Source: Longilinea sp035560795 (GTDB lineage: Bacteria > Chloroflexota > Anaerolineae > Anaerolineales > Anaerolineaceae). From it: a DNA stretch of 33,464 bases. Made by a program: the position numbers and the translations under genes. A model generated the notes under the pieces. That model was not told the DNA's origin and did not search any database. It saw only the letters and a program-made list of their open reading frames with translations. The stretch covers positions 1 through 33,464 of the forward strand of contig DATMYV010000037.1 of NCBI GenBank assembly GCA_035560795.1, read 5' to 3'. This document shows positions 15,606-24,225 of the stretch, piece by piece; positions within the stretch are counted from its first letter, which is position 1, and every line of letters starts with the position of its first letter.

Positions 15606-18208
15606 GAAACCAAGATCCCGTTTACCCTTCTTTATTGACTCGCTCTGAACTGGTGCGACTCCTGAAAGCAGCACTTGAAGTAAATGCCGACAAGTTTGCC
15701 CGCCAGGCTGCAATCACATGGTTGGCCGCCTACCCCGGAGACCTGGAAGTTAGCCGTTTATTCGCGCTGGCTTTACAAGAAGATGGAAAAACCGAACAAG
15801 CCAGGGCTGTCTTGGAAAAAGTAATCCAGATTGATCCTGAAGACCGTGATTCCTACCGGATTCTTGCCGAGTTGAAAAGCAGTGCTAATGAGGAAACAAT
15901 TACACGGTGGTGGGGAGCATACTTTGCACTCGGGGGTGAAATTCCGCTAAGTGCAGGTGTAAAAATACCGGAGTGGAGCGAGCCTGCCCGCGCAAGTTTA
16001 CTGCGACTTCAGCAGAAACAGTACGAAGAGGCAGAAGAGTTGATTCACCAATCTTTGGTGGTTGATTCCGGCTTGCCGCTGGTTGATCTGCTGCATTTGA
16101 AGATTAATTGTATCGAGCAGGATACGATGGCTGTGCGCCAGTTGGCTGGCATGTACCATGAACGTTGGCCAGATTGCCTTGCATTTCAATATGTCAATGC
16201 CGAAAAACTGATGGAAAGTTGTGACGAGGCAGCGGCAGTCTCTCTACTCCATGAATGTGTTACCCGGGATGCTACCGGACAGGTTGCCCGCCGTTGGTTG
16301 GGGGATGACAATGCTTACCGTCCTTTATGGCCGGATGAATTAACAATGCGTTTTGATCTTCCAATCCCTTCGGAAGTTGCTTCAAGGTTGGGAATGAATC
16401 ATTTGCCGGTAAGAACAATATCGGCGATCCCAAACACACAAGCCGAAACCATAGTAAACGCCAATTCTAAAACCGTTGAGGACGAATCAATTTCACCAAC
16501 AATTTCCGCTGAAAAGAAGGAACTTGATGAAAGCGAAATAAAGGACCTGCATAATATCAAGACCGAATTTGAGAAATTAGCCAAACGCTTAAAGAAACCT
16601 GCCATTGTGCAATCGGATGGCCGCTTTCCTGTTTATGTTGTTCTGTCATCCCGCATCGGTCTGGTGACCCAATTTGGTGAGCAGTCAGCACAGGTGTTGG
16701 TCAACGAGATGAATCACCTGGCCGAGGTGGTTCGCAGGCGGCCAGGTTGGGGCGCGATTGCATATCTGCCGGATGATCCGGTTTGTACCGCAAAATACGG
16801 TACATCGGCTTTGGATACCAATGATCCCTGGAAAATAAAACTTGCACTTGGAGACCTGGACCGTGCTATGGCTCCGCGCGGTGAAAGGATTGGAGCTTTA
16901 CTGATTATCGGTGGCGAACAAATTGTTCCCTTCCACAAATTGCCCAATCCCACCGAAGACCAGGATGGCGAGGTTCTCTCGGATAATCCTTACGCATCGA
17001 CTGACGCAAATTATTTTGTAGCCGAATGGTTGGTGGGCCGCCTTCCGGGCGAAGCCGGATCGGATGCTGGATTGCTTCTACAGCAAATGCGGCAATGTCT
17101 TCAATTCCACGAGCGGCGGATTGTTGCAACAAAAGGTTGGAAAAAAACAATCTTCTTTCGAGCCTGGCAATCCTGGCGCAATCAACGGTTATTTGGCAAA
17201 AAAAATGGCGGATTTGGCTACTCGGCAGCCGCCTGGCGGCGCTCATCCGTGGCAGTATTCCGGCCGGTTGCACCACCGAAAGATGTCCGGATATCGCCGC
17301 CAGAAATTACAGGCAGCATCAATCCGAAGAAATTTACATCCGCCCGGTTGAATTACTATAATCTCCATGGTTTGATTGACACAGCCGAATGGTATGGCCA
17401 ACGCGACCTTAGCGAAGTAGGTAGCGGGCCAGATTATCCCGTCGCTCTAACAGCGGACGACCTCAAGCGAAACGGGCGCTCCCCCAGCGTCGTATTCAGT
17501 GAAGCATGTTATGGCGGTCATATCGCTGGTAAGCGTGAAGCCCAATCAATTGCCCTTCGGTTTCTCTCAATCGGTGTCATGGGAATGGTCGGCTCAACCA
17601 GCATCTCCTACGGTTCTGTAAGTGCTCCTCTGGTAGGCGCGGATCTTCTGGGACAACTGTTTTGGAAGGCATTAAAGGAAGGTTACACCGCTGGCGAAGC
17701 TCTTATGTTGGCGAAGATCAATTTAATCCGCGAGATGAACCGCCGCCAGGGTTACCTCGATGGAGAAGATCAAAAAACGCTGCTCTCTTTTGTTCTCTAT
17801 GGCGATCCTCTTGCATCGGCAGACCTGGTGGCAAGCCAATCCAAACATGCACCAAGAATGAAATTCAGCCTGCCGATTCGGACTGTTACAGATCAAACTA
17901 TGTCCATTGAAACTCTGAGTGCAATTCAACCGGAATGGATCTCTTCTGCGAAGAAATCCGTTGAGGCCTACCTGCCGGGTCTTGAAAATTCGCAGGTACA
18001 GGTCAGCCTGCAAAAACCAGGGATTGCATCTGTTCCAGAGGAGTTAGGAAAAACGAATAAGAGTCGAAGGAAGAATGCTCAGACTCCAGATCATTATGTC
18101 GTGACCATCACGAAGACAGTCCCCATTGCACGACGCCAACATACCCATTATGCCCGGGTGACGTTGGATGCAAACGGAAAAGTGGTGAAGTTAGCAGTTT
18201 CGCGTTGA
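15596..18208 (+). CDS. TPR protein with C-terminal C25 (gingipain/caspase-like) peptidase domain
   Basis: This 870-residue protein appears cytosolic: there is no signal peptide. Residues about 15-235 are TPR-like, 280-330 is a charged linker, and about 340-745 is a clan CD peptidase domain. C25 hallmarks appear in order: GALLIIGGEQIVPF (433-446), a SDNPYAS...AEWLVGRLP block (462-484), the histidine H591 in YNLHGLID, the cysteine C638 in VVFSEACYGG, a GMVGSTSISYG block (663-673), the helix with GEALMLAKI (700-708), and FVLYGDPLAS (732-741). The His/Cys pair is intact, so activity is likely. Gingipains are secreted, whereas this layout is closer in concept to cytosolic TPR-CHAT proteases. AGGAGG at 15583-15588 supports the ATG. 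It is the last gene of the sigma-54 operon. Substrate and prodomain processing are unknown. Confidence 0.88.
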   Translation: MALRNQDPVYPSLLTRSELVRLLKAALEVNADKFARQAAITWLAAYPGDLEVSRLFALALQEDGKTEQARAVLEKVIQIDPEDRDSYRILAELKSSANEETITRWWGAYFALGGEIPLSAGVKIPEWSEPARASLLRLQQKQYEEAEELIHQSLVVDSGLPLVDLLHLKINCIEQDTMAVRQLAGMYHERWPDCLAFQYVNAEKLMESCDEAAAVSLLHECVTRDATGQVARRWLGDDNAYRPLWPDELTMRFDLPIPSEVASRLGMNHLPVRTISAIPNTQAETIVNANSKTVEDESISPTISAEKKELDESEIKDLHNIKTEFEKLAKRLKKPAIVQSDGRFPVYVVLSSRIGLVTQFGEQSAQVLVNEMNHLAEVVRRRPGWGAIAYLPDDPVCTAKYGTSALDTNDPWKIKLALGDLDRAMAPRGERIGALLIIGGEQIVPFHKLPNPTEDQDGEVLSDNPYASTDANYFVAEWLVGRLPGEAGSDAGLLLQQMRQCLQFHERRIVATKGWKKTIFFRAWQSWRNQRLFGKKNGGFGYSAAAWRRSSVAVFRPVAPPKDVRISPPEITGSINPKKFTSARLNYYNLHGLIDTAEWYGQRDLSEVGSGPDYPVALTADDLKRNGRSPSVVFSEACYGGHIAGKREAQSIALRFLSIGVMGMVGSTSISYGSVSAPLVGADLLGQLFWKALKEGYTAGEALMLAKINLIREMNRRQGYLDGEDQKTLLSFVLYGDPLASADLVASQSKHAPRMKFSLPIRTVTDQTMSIETLSAIQPEWISSAKKSVEAYLPGLENSQVQVSLQKPGIASVPEELGKTNKSRRKNAQTPDHYVVTITKTVPIARRQHTHYARVTLDANGKVVKLAVSR

Positions 18209-18234
18209 TTTTCTCCTGAACGGTCAGGTTCCTT

Positions 18235-18259
18235 GCCCCCTTTCTTACAGAAAGGGGGC
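18235..18259 (+). terminator. Terminator-like hairpin after the TPR/protease operon
   Basis: A perfect 10-bp stem (GCCCCCTTTC, loop TTACA, GAAAGGGGGC) lies 27 bp after the protease stop. The following T-run is poor (ATCTGTTTAG), so termination may be partial. Confidence 0.6.
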
Positions 18260-18281
18260 ATCTGTTTAGAAAGGGAACTTA

Positions 18282-18310
18282 TTGATTCAAGGGATTTCAT
18301 AGCTTATAAT
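18282..18310 (+). promoter_or_regulatory. Sigma-70-type promoter of alaS
   Basis: TTGATT (18282-18287), a 17-bp spacer and TATAAT (18305-18310) predict initiation near 18317 and a leader of about 59 nt. The leader is too short for a T-box, and none is seen. It separates alaS from the sigma-54 operon upstream. Confidence 0.8.
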
Positions 18311-18375
18311 TTAGACTTACGCTTGAACCAAACGAATTTTACTGACGAGCAATTGGATTCGAGGGAGCACTGTAA

Positions 18376-21111
18376 ATGAAAAAATATATGACTGGTGCAG
18401 AAATTAGGCAAGCATTTATTAACTTTTTTGTCGAGCAAGGACACACCTTTGTTCCGTCTTCTTCGTTGGTACCGGGCGGGGATCAAACTTTGCTATTCAC
18501 CAATGCCGGGATGGTTCAATTTAAGGATGTATTCCTGGGAACTGATCACCGGCCGTACAAGCGGGCTACAAATTCACAAAAATGTATGCGGGTTGCTGGC
18601 AAACATAATGATTTGGATGATGTTGGCAGGGACGTTACCCACCATACTTTTTTCGAGATGCTTGGAAATTGGTCATTTGGCGATTACTACAAAAAAGAAG
18701 CCATTACCTGGGCCTGGCAGTTATTAACAGAAGAATTCGGCTTGGAAAAAGACAAGTTATGGGCGACTTGTTTCAAGGACGACAAGGGCGACATTCCAAC
18801 GGATGAAGAAGCAGCAGAGAATTGGCGTAAACAGCCGGGAATCAATCCCGACCATATTCTATATTTTGGCCGGAAGGATAATTTTTGGGAAATGGCCGAG
18901 ACCGGCCCTTGCGGTCCTTGCAGTGAAATAAGCATTGATCGCGGCCTCGAATATTGTAATAAACAGGATCAGACCGGGCATGTTTGCCGCGTTAATGGAG
19001 ATTGCGCCCGTTTTGTCGAATTGTGGAACCTCGTGTTTATTCAATACAATCGGCTTTCGCCCACCCAGCTTGAACCCTTGCCGGCAAGGCACGTTGATAC
19101 GGGGATGGGATTGGACCGGATTGTTTCGGTTATTCAGGGAGTGGCATCCAATTACAGTACCGATCTTTTTATGCCGTTAATGGAAACTGTTCGAAGGATT
19201 GCCGGACAGTCGGAGGCAGAACGCGATGCCAATATCATCCCTTATCGGGTAGTCGCGGATCATTGCCGCGCTGCAACTTTCCTAATTGCCGACGGGGTTG
19301 TTCCTGGTAATACCGGCCGCAATTATGTATGCCGCATGATTATCCGTCGGGCGGCGCGTTTTGGCGGCAAGCTTGGTTTGGATGAACCCTTTCTGGCCAA
19401 GGTGGCAGACACAGTAATTGAAAATTACGGTGAAGCATATCCTGAATTGCGCCGAAATCGTGCCACAATTTTGGCGAATTTAACCCGCGAGGAACAGCGT
19501 TTCCAGCGCACAGTGGATGCTGGCATGAGCCACCTCGATGATTTGTTAGCCGAAATGGAAGCCAAAGGGCAAACAAGGATGGATGGGCAAAAAGCGTTCG
19601 ACCTGTATGCCACCCACGGCTTACCATTGGAATTGTCGCGGGATGTTGCACGGGAAAAAGGAATGGATGTGGATGACACAGGTTTTCGTGCCGCTATGGA
19701 TGCACATCGGCTAGCCTCTGGAGCTGGAAAAGCTTTTGGCAACATGGGCGGTGAAGATGTCGATGTGTACCGGACGGTCTTTGAGAACCTGGTTGGACAG
19801 GCACAACTACCTGCAAAGGGAGTTGAGTATGATCCTTATCATGGTCTTGAAATCGAGACACCCGTGATGGCACTTTTCCACGACGGTGAAAACGTGGATG
19901 CGGTTCAAGTTGGCGATAATGTTGAAGTCCTCCTGGCAAAAACGAGCTTTTATGTAGAAGCGGGCGGCCAGGTTTCAGATGCTGGAACCATCGTTTCCAT
20001 TGAAGAACCGCGCTGGGAAATTCGCGTGGATGATATGCGCAAGCCTGCGGCCGGAGTAATCGTGCATGTTGGCGTGGTGGTGAAAGGAATTCCACGCACC
20101 GGCGATGCTGCCATTGCGCGCGTGGATGAATCCCGGCGGAAAGCCATCATGCGCAATCATACCGCCACGCACTTGCTCCACGCAGAATTACACGCTGTTT
20201 TGGGTGATCATGCCAGACAGGCCGGTTCTTTGGTTGCGCCTGACCGGCTTCGCTTTGACTTTACTCACCCTGATGCTCTTACCGCCGACCAGCTTGAACG
20301 AATCGAGGCGTTGGTAAATCGCGCCATCCTTGAAAACCACCACCTAACCACTGTGGTAAAACCATTAAAGCAAGCCATTTCGGAAGGCGCAATGGCCCTT
20401 TTTGGAGAGAAATACGGCGAAACGGTACGTACGATCTCCATAGGAAATCAGGATGTTTTTTCGTACGAGTTGTGTGGCGGTACCCATGTCCATGAGACGG
20501 GAGACATTGGCATCTTCCTGATCACCAGCGAGGGTAGTGCTGCGGCAGGGGTAAGGCGCATCGAAGCAGTCACCGGCCAGACCGCTTATGAAATGGTTCA
20601 AAAGCGCTTCCGGGCACTGAAAGAAACAGCAAGCATGTTAACCTCCTCGGTTGAGGAAGTGCCTGAAAAAACTCAATTGTTGGTGGATGAACTGGATAAG
20701 ACCCGTAAGCAAATCGTAAAATTGCGCCAGGAACTGGTTGCATTGGAGTTCGAACGGAAACTCTCTTCGGTGCCGCTGGTCAATGGTGTGCCTGTTTTAG
20801 CCACAGTATTAACGAACGCAGATCCTGATTCTTTACGACAGATGTGCGACCGTTTCCGTGAACGGTATCCATCCGGAGTGGTCGTTTTGGGTTCTGCCGT
20901 TGAGAATCACCCGGTACTGATTGCGGCGATAACGGATGATCTGGTCAAGCGCGGATTACACGCCGGCGAGTTAGTTAAGATTGCCTCGCAGGTTATTGGG
21001 GGGAGTGGCGGAGGCCGACCAACACTGGCACAAGCCGGCGGTAAAGATGCTTCGAAATTAAACGAGGCTATCGACCAGGTTTTACCATATGTTAAGGCAA
21101 GATTGGTTTAA
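18376..21111 (+). CDS. alaS: Alanyl-tRNA synthetase
   Basis: This class II synthetase charges tRNA-Ala and edits Ser/Gly mischarging. The 911-residue protein has the catalytic domain at the N-terminus (TFVPSSSLVPGGDQTLLFTNAGM, then FGRKDNFWEMAETGPCGPCSEI). A Cys-containing insertion precedes VELWNLVFIQYNR. The editing domain has metal ligands H595 and H599 (HTATH) and C700 and H704 (CGGTH), and the C-terminal DHHA1 domain has a glycine-rich IGGSGGGRPTLAQAGG. Each part is intact. GAGGGAG at 18361-18367 supports the start. It is a single-gene unit with its own promoter and terminator, convergent with pepA. Confidence 0.97.
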   Translation: MKKYMTGAEIRQAFINFFVEQGHTFVPSSSLVPGGDQTLLFTNAGMVQFKDVFLGTDHRPYKRATNSQKCMRVAGKHNDLDDVGRDVTHHTFFEMLGNWSFGDYYKKEAITWAWQLLTEEFGLEKDKLWATCFKDDKGDIPTDEEAAENWRKQPGINPDHILYFGRKDNFWEMAETGPCGPCSEISIDRGLEYCNKQDQTGHVCRVNGDCARFVELWNLVFIQYNRLSPTQLEPLPARHVDTGMGLDRIVSVIQGVASNYSTDLFMPLMETVRRIAGQSEAERDANIIPYRVVADHCRAATFLIADGVVPGNTGRNYVCRMIIRRAARFGGKLGLDEPFLAKVADTVIENYGEAYPELRRNRATILANLTREEQRFQRTVDAGMSHLDDLLAEMEAKGQTRMDGQKAFDLYATHGLPLELSRDVAREKGMDVDDTGFRAAMDAHRLASGAGKAFGNMGGEDVDVYRTVFENLVGQAQLPAKGVEYDPYHGLEIETPVMALFHDGENVDAVQVGDNVEVLLAKTSFYVEAGGQVSDAGTIVSIEEPRWEIRVDDMRKPAAGVIVHVGVVVKGIPRTGDAAIARVDESRRKAIMRNHTATHLLHAELHAVLGDHARQAGSLVAPDRLRFDFTHPDALTADQLERIEALVNRAILENHHLTTVVKPLKQAISEGAMALFGEKYGETVRTISIGNQDVFSYELCGGTHVHETGDIGIFLITSEGSAAAGVRRIEAVTGQTAYEMVQKRFRALKETASMLTSSVEEVPEKTQLLVDELDKTRKQIVKLRQELVALEFERKLSSVPLVNGVPVLATVLTNADPDSLRQMCDRFRERYPSGVVVLGSAVENHPVLIAAITDDLVKRGLHAGELVKIASQVIGGSGGGRPTLAQAGGKDASKLNEAIDQVLPYVKARLV

Positions 21112-21128
21112 AAATATCGTGTAGTCAA

Positions 21129-21164
21129 AAAAACACATTCCTCATCAATCAGGAGTGTGTTTTT
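21129..21164. terminator. Bidirectional intrinsic terminator between alaS and pepA
   Basis: A 14-bp stem (one G-U pair) with an 8-nt loop is flanked by A5 on the left and T5 on the right, so it reads as a U-tailed terminator from both strands. It sits 17 bp after the alaS stop and 14 bp after the end of the aminopeptidase gene. Confidence 0.9.
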
Positions 21165-21178
21165 ATATTTGAAAATTG

Positions 21179-22615
21179 CTAATCCAAATTTTCCAGGTAC
21201 TGGATGAGGAGACGTACCCCGAATCCTGTTCCGCCTTTTGGACAATAAGGCAGGTCCTTTGGACTGTCTGCCATGCCAGCAATGTCCAGGTGAGCCCAGG
21301 CGTTGCCATCGCTGATAAATTGCTTCAGGAACATGCCGCCGAGAATCGCATGGCCTTCCCGGCCGCCACTATTCTTAATATCAGCATCATCACCCTTGAT
21401 CAGCTTAAAGTATTCATCGTCCAGGGGCAGCCGCCAGAGTTTTTCGCTGGTTTGTTCGCCGGCAGTGAAGAGTTGCTGGGAAAGTTGATCATCGTTGCTC
21501 ATCAAACCAGCGCGGTTGCGGCCTAACGCTACCACAACGCCCCCTGTCAGAGTGGCAAGGTCGATAATCGCCCGGGGTTGGAATTTCTGTTGTGCATAGG
21601 TGAGAGAATCAGCCAGAACCAGGCGGCCTTCCGCGTCTGTTGAAATGATCTCGATCGTTTTCCCAGAAAGCGAGCGAATGATATCATCCGGTCGGTAAGC
21701 TTCACCCGAAATCATGTTTTCCGCTACGCCGATCACGCCAACGACCGGCGTTTCCAGTTTCAATTCGGCTACGGCACACAATGTGGCTATGACTGTTAAA
21801 CCCCCGCATTTATCGTACTTCATAGTCTGAATATTGGTGGTGTCTTTAATGGAATAACCACCTGTATCAAAAGTGAGAGCTTTTCCAACCAGCACTACCG
21901 GCTTTGCGCCAGCCGGTGGGTTATTGCCCGGATATTCCAGGATGATCAGGCGCGAGGGGGTCGCGCTCCCTTTGCCAACCGCCACAATGGCGCCGGCGCC
22001 GATCGAATTTAGTTGCTTTTCATCCAGAATGGTGCAACGCAGATGGAACTGCCTGGCAATTGCTATGGCACGGTCAGCCAGGGTGAGCGGGTTAATAATA
22101 TTAGCGGGTTCGTGAGACCAATCCCGTGAAAGGTTTACTGCCGCACAAATCTTTTGGCAGCGTTGGACGGTTTTTTCCAGCGCACCAACCTGTTCGCTGT
22201 GAAGATCCATTACGCATATTTCGAGCTCATCATCGCTTTCTTTGTAGCGGTCAAACCGAAATGAACCCAGAAGTAGACCTTCTAGGAGTGCAGGGAGACT
22301 GCCGGCGACCCCAAGACCATTCAGGCTGGCAACATCCAAATGAACTCGAATGATATGGTTCTCTCGGATCCACTTTGCCAACCCGCCGCCAGCCTGGCGA
22401 AAGGCTTCAGGCGAAAGTTTGGCGGCCTTTCCCAATGAAACCAGAACCATCCATGGATCCGCCAGGAATGTGTCGCCAGCCTGAGCACCAGGATCACCAA
22501 AAGTTGGTTTCTCAGGAGCTGGTTTGAAAACAACATGAAGGTCTTTTGGTCCAAGTGGTTCTGAATTTAGTTCGAGTTTCATTGTGACGGTCGGATTGAC
22601 AGAAGAAGTATCCAT
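21179..22615 (-). CDS. pepA: Leucyl aminopeptidase family protein (peptidase M17)
   Basis: This is a cytosolic di-metal aminopeptidase of 478 residues that removes N-terminal residues from peptides. The C-terminal catalytic domain has VGKALTFDTGGYSIK (metal- and substrate-binding Lys and Asp), MKYDKCGG (normally MK.DM.GA), STDAEGRLVLADSL (the M17 signature NTDAEGRL, with S replacing N) and LTGGVVVALG. The N-terminal macro-like domain is present but divergent. The ligands appear complete, so activity is expected. GGAGG five to eight nt before the ATG supports the start. It lies 33 bp after the metallophosphoesterase gene and probably shares its promoter. Confidence 0.92.
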   Translation of the reverse strand: MDTSSVNPTVTMKLELNSEPLGPKDLHVVFKPAPEKPTFGDPGAQAGDTFLADPWMVLVSLGKAAKLSPEAFRQAGGGLAKWIRENHIIRVHLDVASLNGLGVAGSLPALLEGLLLGSFRFDRYKESDDELEICVMDLHSEQVGALEKTVQRCQKICAAVNLSRDWSHEPANIINPLTLADRAIAIARQFHLRCTILDEKQLNSIGAGAIVAVGKGSATPSRLIILEYPGNNPPAGAKPVVLVGKALTFDTGGYSIKDTTNIQTMKYDKCGGLTVIATLCAVAELKLETPVVGVIGVAENMISGEAYRPDDIIRSLSGKTIEIISTDAEGRLVLADSLTYAQQKFQPRAIIDLATLTGGVVVALGRNRAGLMSNDDQLSQQLFTAGEQTSEKLWRLPLDDEYFKLIKGDDADIKNSGGREGHAILGGMFLKQFISDGNAWAHLDIAGMADSPKDLPYCPKGGTGFGVRLLIQYLENLD

Positions 22616-22648
22616 GTTTGCCTCCAGGGCGGTGACCAGTGTCAGGGA

Positions 22649-23794
22649 TCAAGTCCCTGCAATTTCCCAGAGAATGATTTCAGGCGGGCAAAGAAAGCGC
22701 ACCCGCGGCGCGCCAGCACCTTCCATGCCGATTCCACGGGTGATGTAGAGCAGAAGGTCGCCCAGCTGATAACAGCCAGATTGAAAGCGGCGTCCATATA
22801 AAGATCCGGTGACTATGGCACCAAAAAATGGAATGCGTACCTGACCGCCATGCGTATGCCCGGAAAGTTGTAAGTCGATGCCAATTTCGGCAGCATTGGG
22901 CGCCAGGTCAGGACTATGGTAGAGCAAGATCGTGAATTCTTGTGGTCGCGGTGAGATCATTTTTTGAAGCAGTGGTAAATCTTCAAAAGGTTTGTGTGAA
23001 CAGGACAGGCCGGCGAGTTGAATGATATCGCTTCCTACCTGGATTTCCACTTTTTCACCCTGCAACCAGCGGATGGGCAATCCCTCCAGCAGAGCTGGAA
23101 TGGTATCTTCCAAATCAACCGCCGGACTGCCGGTGACTGCGTATACTCCGAGCGGAGCCTTCCATTCCTGGATTACTTTTCGCGCATCCTGCTGTGCCCT
23201 TTTATCCTTCAGGTAGGAGAGATTTAGAAAATCACCTGAAAAAAGGATTAAATCCGGATTGAGGGATTTGATCAGCTCATTTAGCTGAATCTCGCGCTGA
23301 GTCAGGCGTTCAATATGCAGATCGCCGAGGTGAAGAACGCGAACTTTTGTCTCAGGCTTTAACTTTTTTGAAGTAAAGAATTGTCGGGTAACTTTGATTT
23401 TAAGCGGTTCAATCCAAAAGCCATAAATCACCAATCCCGTTCCCAGAATTTGCAAAAGAATATTTACCGGCCAGGGGAGCAGTGCCGCCATGCTACGTGC
23501 AATTGCCAGCAGGACTATGGTTGGTTTGGCTGGTCCAAATGACTTTCCAAATCGCGGGAGTAGTTCCAATAATAGCCAATCGAAAAGGAAAAACCCCCAC
23601 AATGGCAAGGCAAATTGCCAGTTCAAACGGGAAATAACAAACGCAACCGCAAGTAAGAGCAAACCAAAAAGAATTGACGGAATGCGCTGGATTCCCTCAA
23701 ATCTGTGCAGAATGACATCCAGTTCGTTATTGGCCGTACCAGGGAAGTTTTGAGTTTTGGAGAAATCCCGCGCTTGAATTTCCAAATTGTTCAT
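22649..23794 (-). CDS. Membrane-anchored metallophosphoesterase with degenerate GNHD motif
   Basis: This 381-residue protein has about four N-terminal hydrophobic segments (about 38-55, 60-80, 90-106, 109-128) followed by a calcineurin-like phosphoesterase domain of the YaeI/YkuE type. Metal motifs are GDLH (D158, H160), SGDFLN (D188), a histidine in LYHSPD (H293) and GHTHGGQ (312-318). The third motif, normally GNHD and supplying the catalytic Asn-His, reads GSPAVD (222-227). Both residues are lost although the flanking sequence (GVYAVTG...) aligns. The enzyme may use altered chemistry, have a non-catalytic role, or be inactive. A strong promoter lies 30 bp upstream. The start has only a weak Shine-Dalgarno. 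Confidence 0.88.
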   Translation of the reverse strand: MNNLEIQARDFSKTQNFPGTANNELDVILHRFEGIQRIPSILFGLLLLAVAFVISRLNWQFALPLWGFFLFDWLLLELLPRFGKSFGPAKPTIVLLAIARSMAALLPWPVNILLQILGTGLVIYGFWIEPLKIKVTRQFFTSKKLKPETKVRVLHLGDLHIERLTQREIQLNELIKSLNPDLILFSGDFLNLSYLKDKRAQQDARKVIQEWKAPLGVYAVTGSPAVDLEDTIPALLEGLPIRWLQGEKVEIQVGSDIIQLAGLSCSHKPFEDLPLLQKMISPRPQEFTILLYHSPDLAPNAAEIGIDLQLSGHTHGGQVRIPFFGAIVTGSLYGRRFQSGCYQLGDLLLYITRGIGMEGAGAPRVRFLCPPEIILWEIAGT

Positions 23795-23823
23795 TCTATT
23801 TATCTATACTCATCTTATGGCCG

Positions 23824-23852
23824 TGTATACCTTAATACATACCTTTTGTCAA
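23824..23852 (-). promoter_or_regulatory. Sigma-70-type promoter for the metallophosphoesterase-aminopeptidase unit
   Basis: On the minus strand, TTGACA (23852-23847), a 17-bp spacer and TATACA (23829-23824) are near consensus. Initiation would be about 22 nt before the ATG at 23794. Confidence 0.8.
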
Positions 23853-23877
23853 TTTCGATGCTTGAATGGCAAAGAAA

Positions 23878-23904
23878 ATGCCAATTGGAGAGACCAATTG
23901 GCAT
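23878..23904 (-). terminator. Intrinsic terminator of the Flp pilin gene
   Basis: An 11-bp perfect stem with a 5-nt loop (TGCCAATTGG arms) is followed on the minus strand by TTTTCTTT. It lies 28 bp after the pilin stop. Confidence 0.85.
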
Positions 23905-23932
23905 ACAGGAACTTCTCAAATGAACACGCAGA

Positions 23933-24079
23933 TCAGATCAACTCAACCACGTTGCTGAATACTTTACCGATTGCTGGACCGAGCAAGGCCAGAATAACAA
24001 TCACGACAATAGCCACCATAACAAGGATCAAAGCATATTCGACCAGGCCCTGGCCTTTTTCAGCGATATAGAAATGCAT
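23933..24079 (-). CDS. Flp-type (type IVb) pilin, 48 residues
   Basis: This very short gene encodes a Flp/Fap prepilin: a nine-residue leader ending in EKG, then QGLVEYALILV and a single hydrophobic helix, ending GPAIGKVFSNVVELI. Cleavage after G9 would place Glu at +5 and Tyr at +6, the diagnostic Flp positions, and give a mature pilin of 39 residues. GGGGGTGAG lies just before the ATG. It has its own promoter and terminator, so it is a monocistronic unit. No tad/cpa assembly gene (ATPase, secretin, prepilin peptidase) is in the window, so assembly must be encoded elsewhere. Confidence 0.92.
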   Translation of the reverse strand: MHFYIAEKGQGLVEYALILVMVAIVVIVILALLGPAIGKVFSNVVELI

Positions 24080-24119
24080 TCAACTCACCCCCTTTCTTCC
24101 ACAATTCGCCTTCAAATAA

Positions 24120-24147
24120 ATTATGGATCAATGTAAACAAAAGTCAA
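24120..24147 (-). promoter_or_regulatory. Sigma-70-type promoter of the Flp pilin gene
   Basis: On the minus strand, TTGACT (24147-24142), a 16-bp spacer and CATAAT (24125-24120) predict initiation about 35 nt before the pilin ATG. Confidence 0.7.
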
Positions 24148-24171
24148 TATGTTTCCGCGAACCTTTCAAAA

Positions 24172-24202
24172 TTGAGAACCGCCAGCAACTGGCGGTTCTC
24201 AA
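24172..24202 (-). terminator. Intrinsic terminator of the gcv operon
   Basis: A 14-bp perfect stem with a 3-nt loop (TTGAGAACCGCCAG arms) lies 23 bp after the gcvPB stop and is followed on the minus strand by a short TTTT run. Confidence 0.8.
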
Positions 24203-24225
24203 AGAAGCAATTGGGTGGGTGAGGC

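Noticed and set aside
18317..18375. T-box or other riboswitch in the alaS leader
   Set aside because: The leader is only about 59 nt and shows neither a specifier stem nor the T-box sequence.
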